From contig CAJNDS010000924.1 of NCBI GenBank assembly GCA_905221605.1, positions 462,501-524,500 of the forward strand: a stretch of DNA of 62,000 bases, written 5' to 3'. The notes beneath the pieces were generated by a model. That model was not told the DNA's origin. It did not search any database and was given only the letters and a program-made list of their open reading frames with translations. This document shows positions 61,270-62,000 of the stretch, one piece after another; positions within the stretch are counted from its first letter, which is position 1, and each line of letters begins with the position of its first letter. Made by a program: the position numbers and the translations under genes. This DNA comes from Symbiodinium natans. Lineage: Eukaryota > Sar > Dinophyceae > Suessiales > Symbiodiniaceae.

Positions 61270-61661
61270 ATGGCCTTCGCAGCCCAGGTTCTACCCTCTC
61301 ATGCTGGGCATGATGGGCCTTAGCGTGGCGCTGCGGAAACTGTTCCGGACCGAGATTCGAGCCGAGAGCACGGAGTTTCAAAGCTTGCTTTAATCCAGTC
61401 ACGTCGGCTCACGGTCGATCCCCGAACTGCCTTACACTTCCATAGGATCTTTGGGACCCAGAAAACAGGTTCTGAAGGGTTTAGAGGGTCTTAACGTGGT
61501 TTTGCAGATGGGTTGCCAGGACCGGCTTTGCGGGCGGCATGGTCACCTACGGCGGCCTCGTGGGGGGCATCGGCAGTGCGCTGTGCGTCAGCGCCTTCGC
61601 CTATTGGTTTGAGGGCGCCTTCGGGGCCAAGAAGGTCGCTGCGCCGGCGAAGAAGGGCTAG
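61270..61661 (+). CDS. C-terminal part of a small membrane protein, two exons
   Basis: Exon 61270-61374 (after TTGCAG) reads RFYPLMLGMMGLSVALRKLF then RTEIRAEST. Exon 61508-61661 reads WVARTGFAGGMVTYGGLVGG, IGSALCVSAFAYWFEGAFG and a basic tail AKKVAAPAKKG before TAG. The phase fits (two bases left over, one supplied), both exons have about 80% G/C at third positions, and both hold a hydrophobic span. The overall look recalls small multi-span organelle membrane proteins, but I do not recognise the family. Exon 59630-59737 could be an upstream part; that link is a guess. Confidence 0.55.
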
Positions 61662-61805
61662 CGTCGCCACGCGTACCTCGCGGCGCAGCAGCTTAGCCTG
61701 AGGTCATCCTCAAGGTGTTCATGTACAGGAAGAGAGGGACCGAGGGGGAGTTAAGATGCCCTTCCCGCCCCCCCCCTTGTGGGCTCTCATGGTTTCAGAC
61801 ATTTC
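61662..61805. other. 3' flank of the last gene
   Basis: Non-coding; includes a short C-rich tract near 61768. Confidence 0.5.
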
Positions 61806-61912
61806 CAAGATCGACCTCTTAACTGTAGTTCTCTTGTTGGTGGGATACAGTTTTTTGTGGTCATTATGAAAATGAGGTACACAAAGCAAGAACTACGGTA
61901 AGAGGTCCAGGT
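61806..61912. mobile_element. Unassigned inverted-repeat element
   Basis: GACCTCTTAACTGTAGTTCT at the left and AGAACTACGGTAAGAGGTC at the right, spacer about 65 bp, in the 3' flank of the last gene. Confidence 0.7.
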
Positions 61913-62000
61913 ACAGATTGAAACGAAAGTTCCTAGCGTACGGGATCTACCCGAGACCGGCAGAGTCAGGAGCTGCCAGACAGCTCACTTGGATGAGTTT

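Overview
This window looks like nuclear DNA of a dinoflagellate; the genus cannot be fixed from sequence alone. The reasons are: (1) telomere-type repeats TTTAGGG/CCCTAAA are scattered through the whole window in both orientations; (2) coding sequence comes as short GC-rich exons of about 45-150 nt, with third positions rich in G/C; (3) the two genes I can recognise are spliced with both GT-AG and GC-AG introns, as is common in dinoflagellates; (4) most introns and spacers are short inverted-repeat elements of the introner/MITE kind. There are no bacterial operons, rRNA or tRNA genes, CRISPR arrays or bacterial insertion sequences.

Layout: 1-5 kb is mostly telomere-type arrays and small inverted-repeat elements. 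5-21 kb is a patchwork of candidate exons, elements and arrays. 21.3-24.0 kb is one large palindrome of about 2.6 kb flanked by telomere-type repeats. 24-34 kb is another exon patchwork, mostly read on the plus strand. 34.18-36.21 kb is a four-exon sulfotransferase-family gene. 36-48 kb is further exon patchwork, with an AT-rich stretch at 38.8-39.35 kb. 48.07-52.28 kb is a multi-exon HAD-superfamily gene of the type fused to or related to Swiss Army Knife RNA-repair proteins. 53.9-62 kb holds several phase-consistent small gene models (53.92-55.15, 55.74-56.00, 56.24-56.53, 56.54-56.76, 57.60-58.18, 60.81-61.17 and 61.27-61.66 kb).

The main theme is intron birth. At least ten inverted-repeat families lie between or inside exons, and their ends or target duplications supply the splice sites. 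The clearest case is a family B element in the 57.6-58.2 kb gene. It is bounded by an 11-bp direct repeat containing AAGGC, so an AG|GC junction on each side gives a GC-AG intron. Telomere-type arrays seem to do the same job: exon after exon ends exactly where GTTTAGG begins, at least one predicted intron (56628-56696) consists of nothing but such units, and one array (1549-1604) is bounded by a 12-bp direct repeat.

Limits: apart from the sulfotransferase and HAD genes, exons were called from open frame, third-position GC, plausible acceptor/donor and phase. The introns of the well-supported HAD gene contain several stretches that pass the same test, so single-exon calls have a high false-positive rate and carry low confidence. 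RNA-seq would settle most of them.
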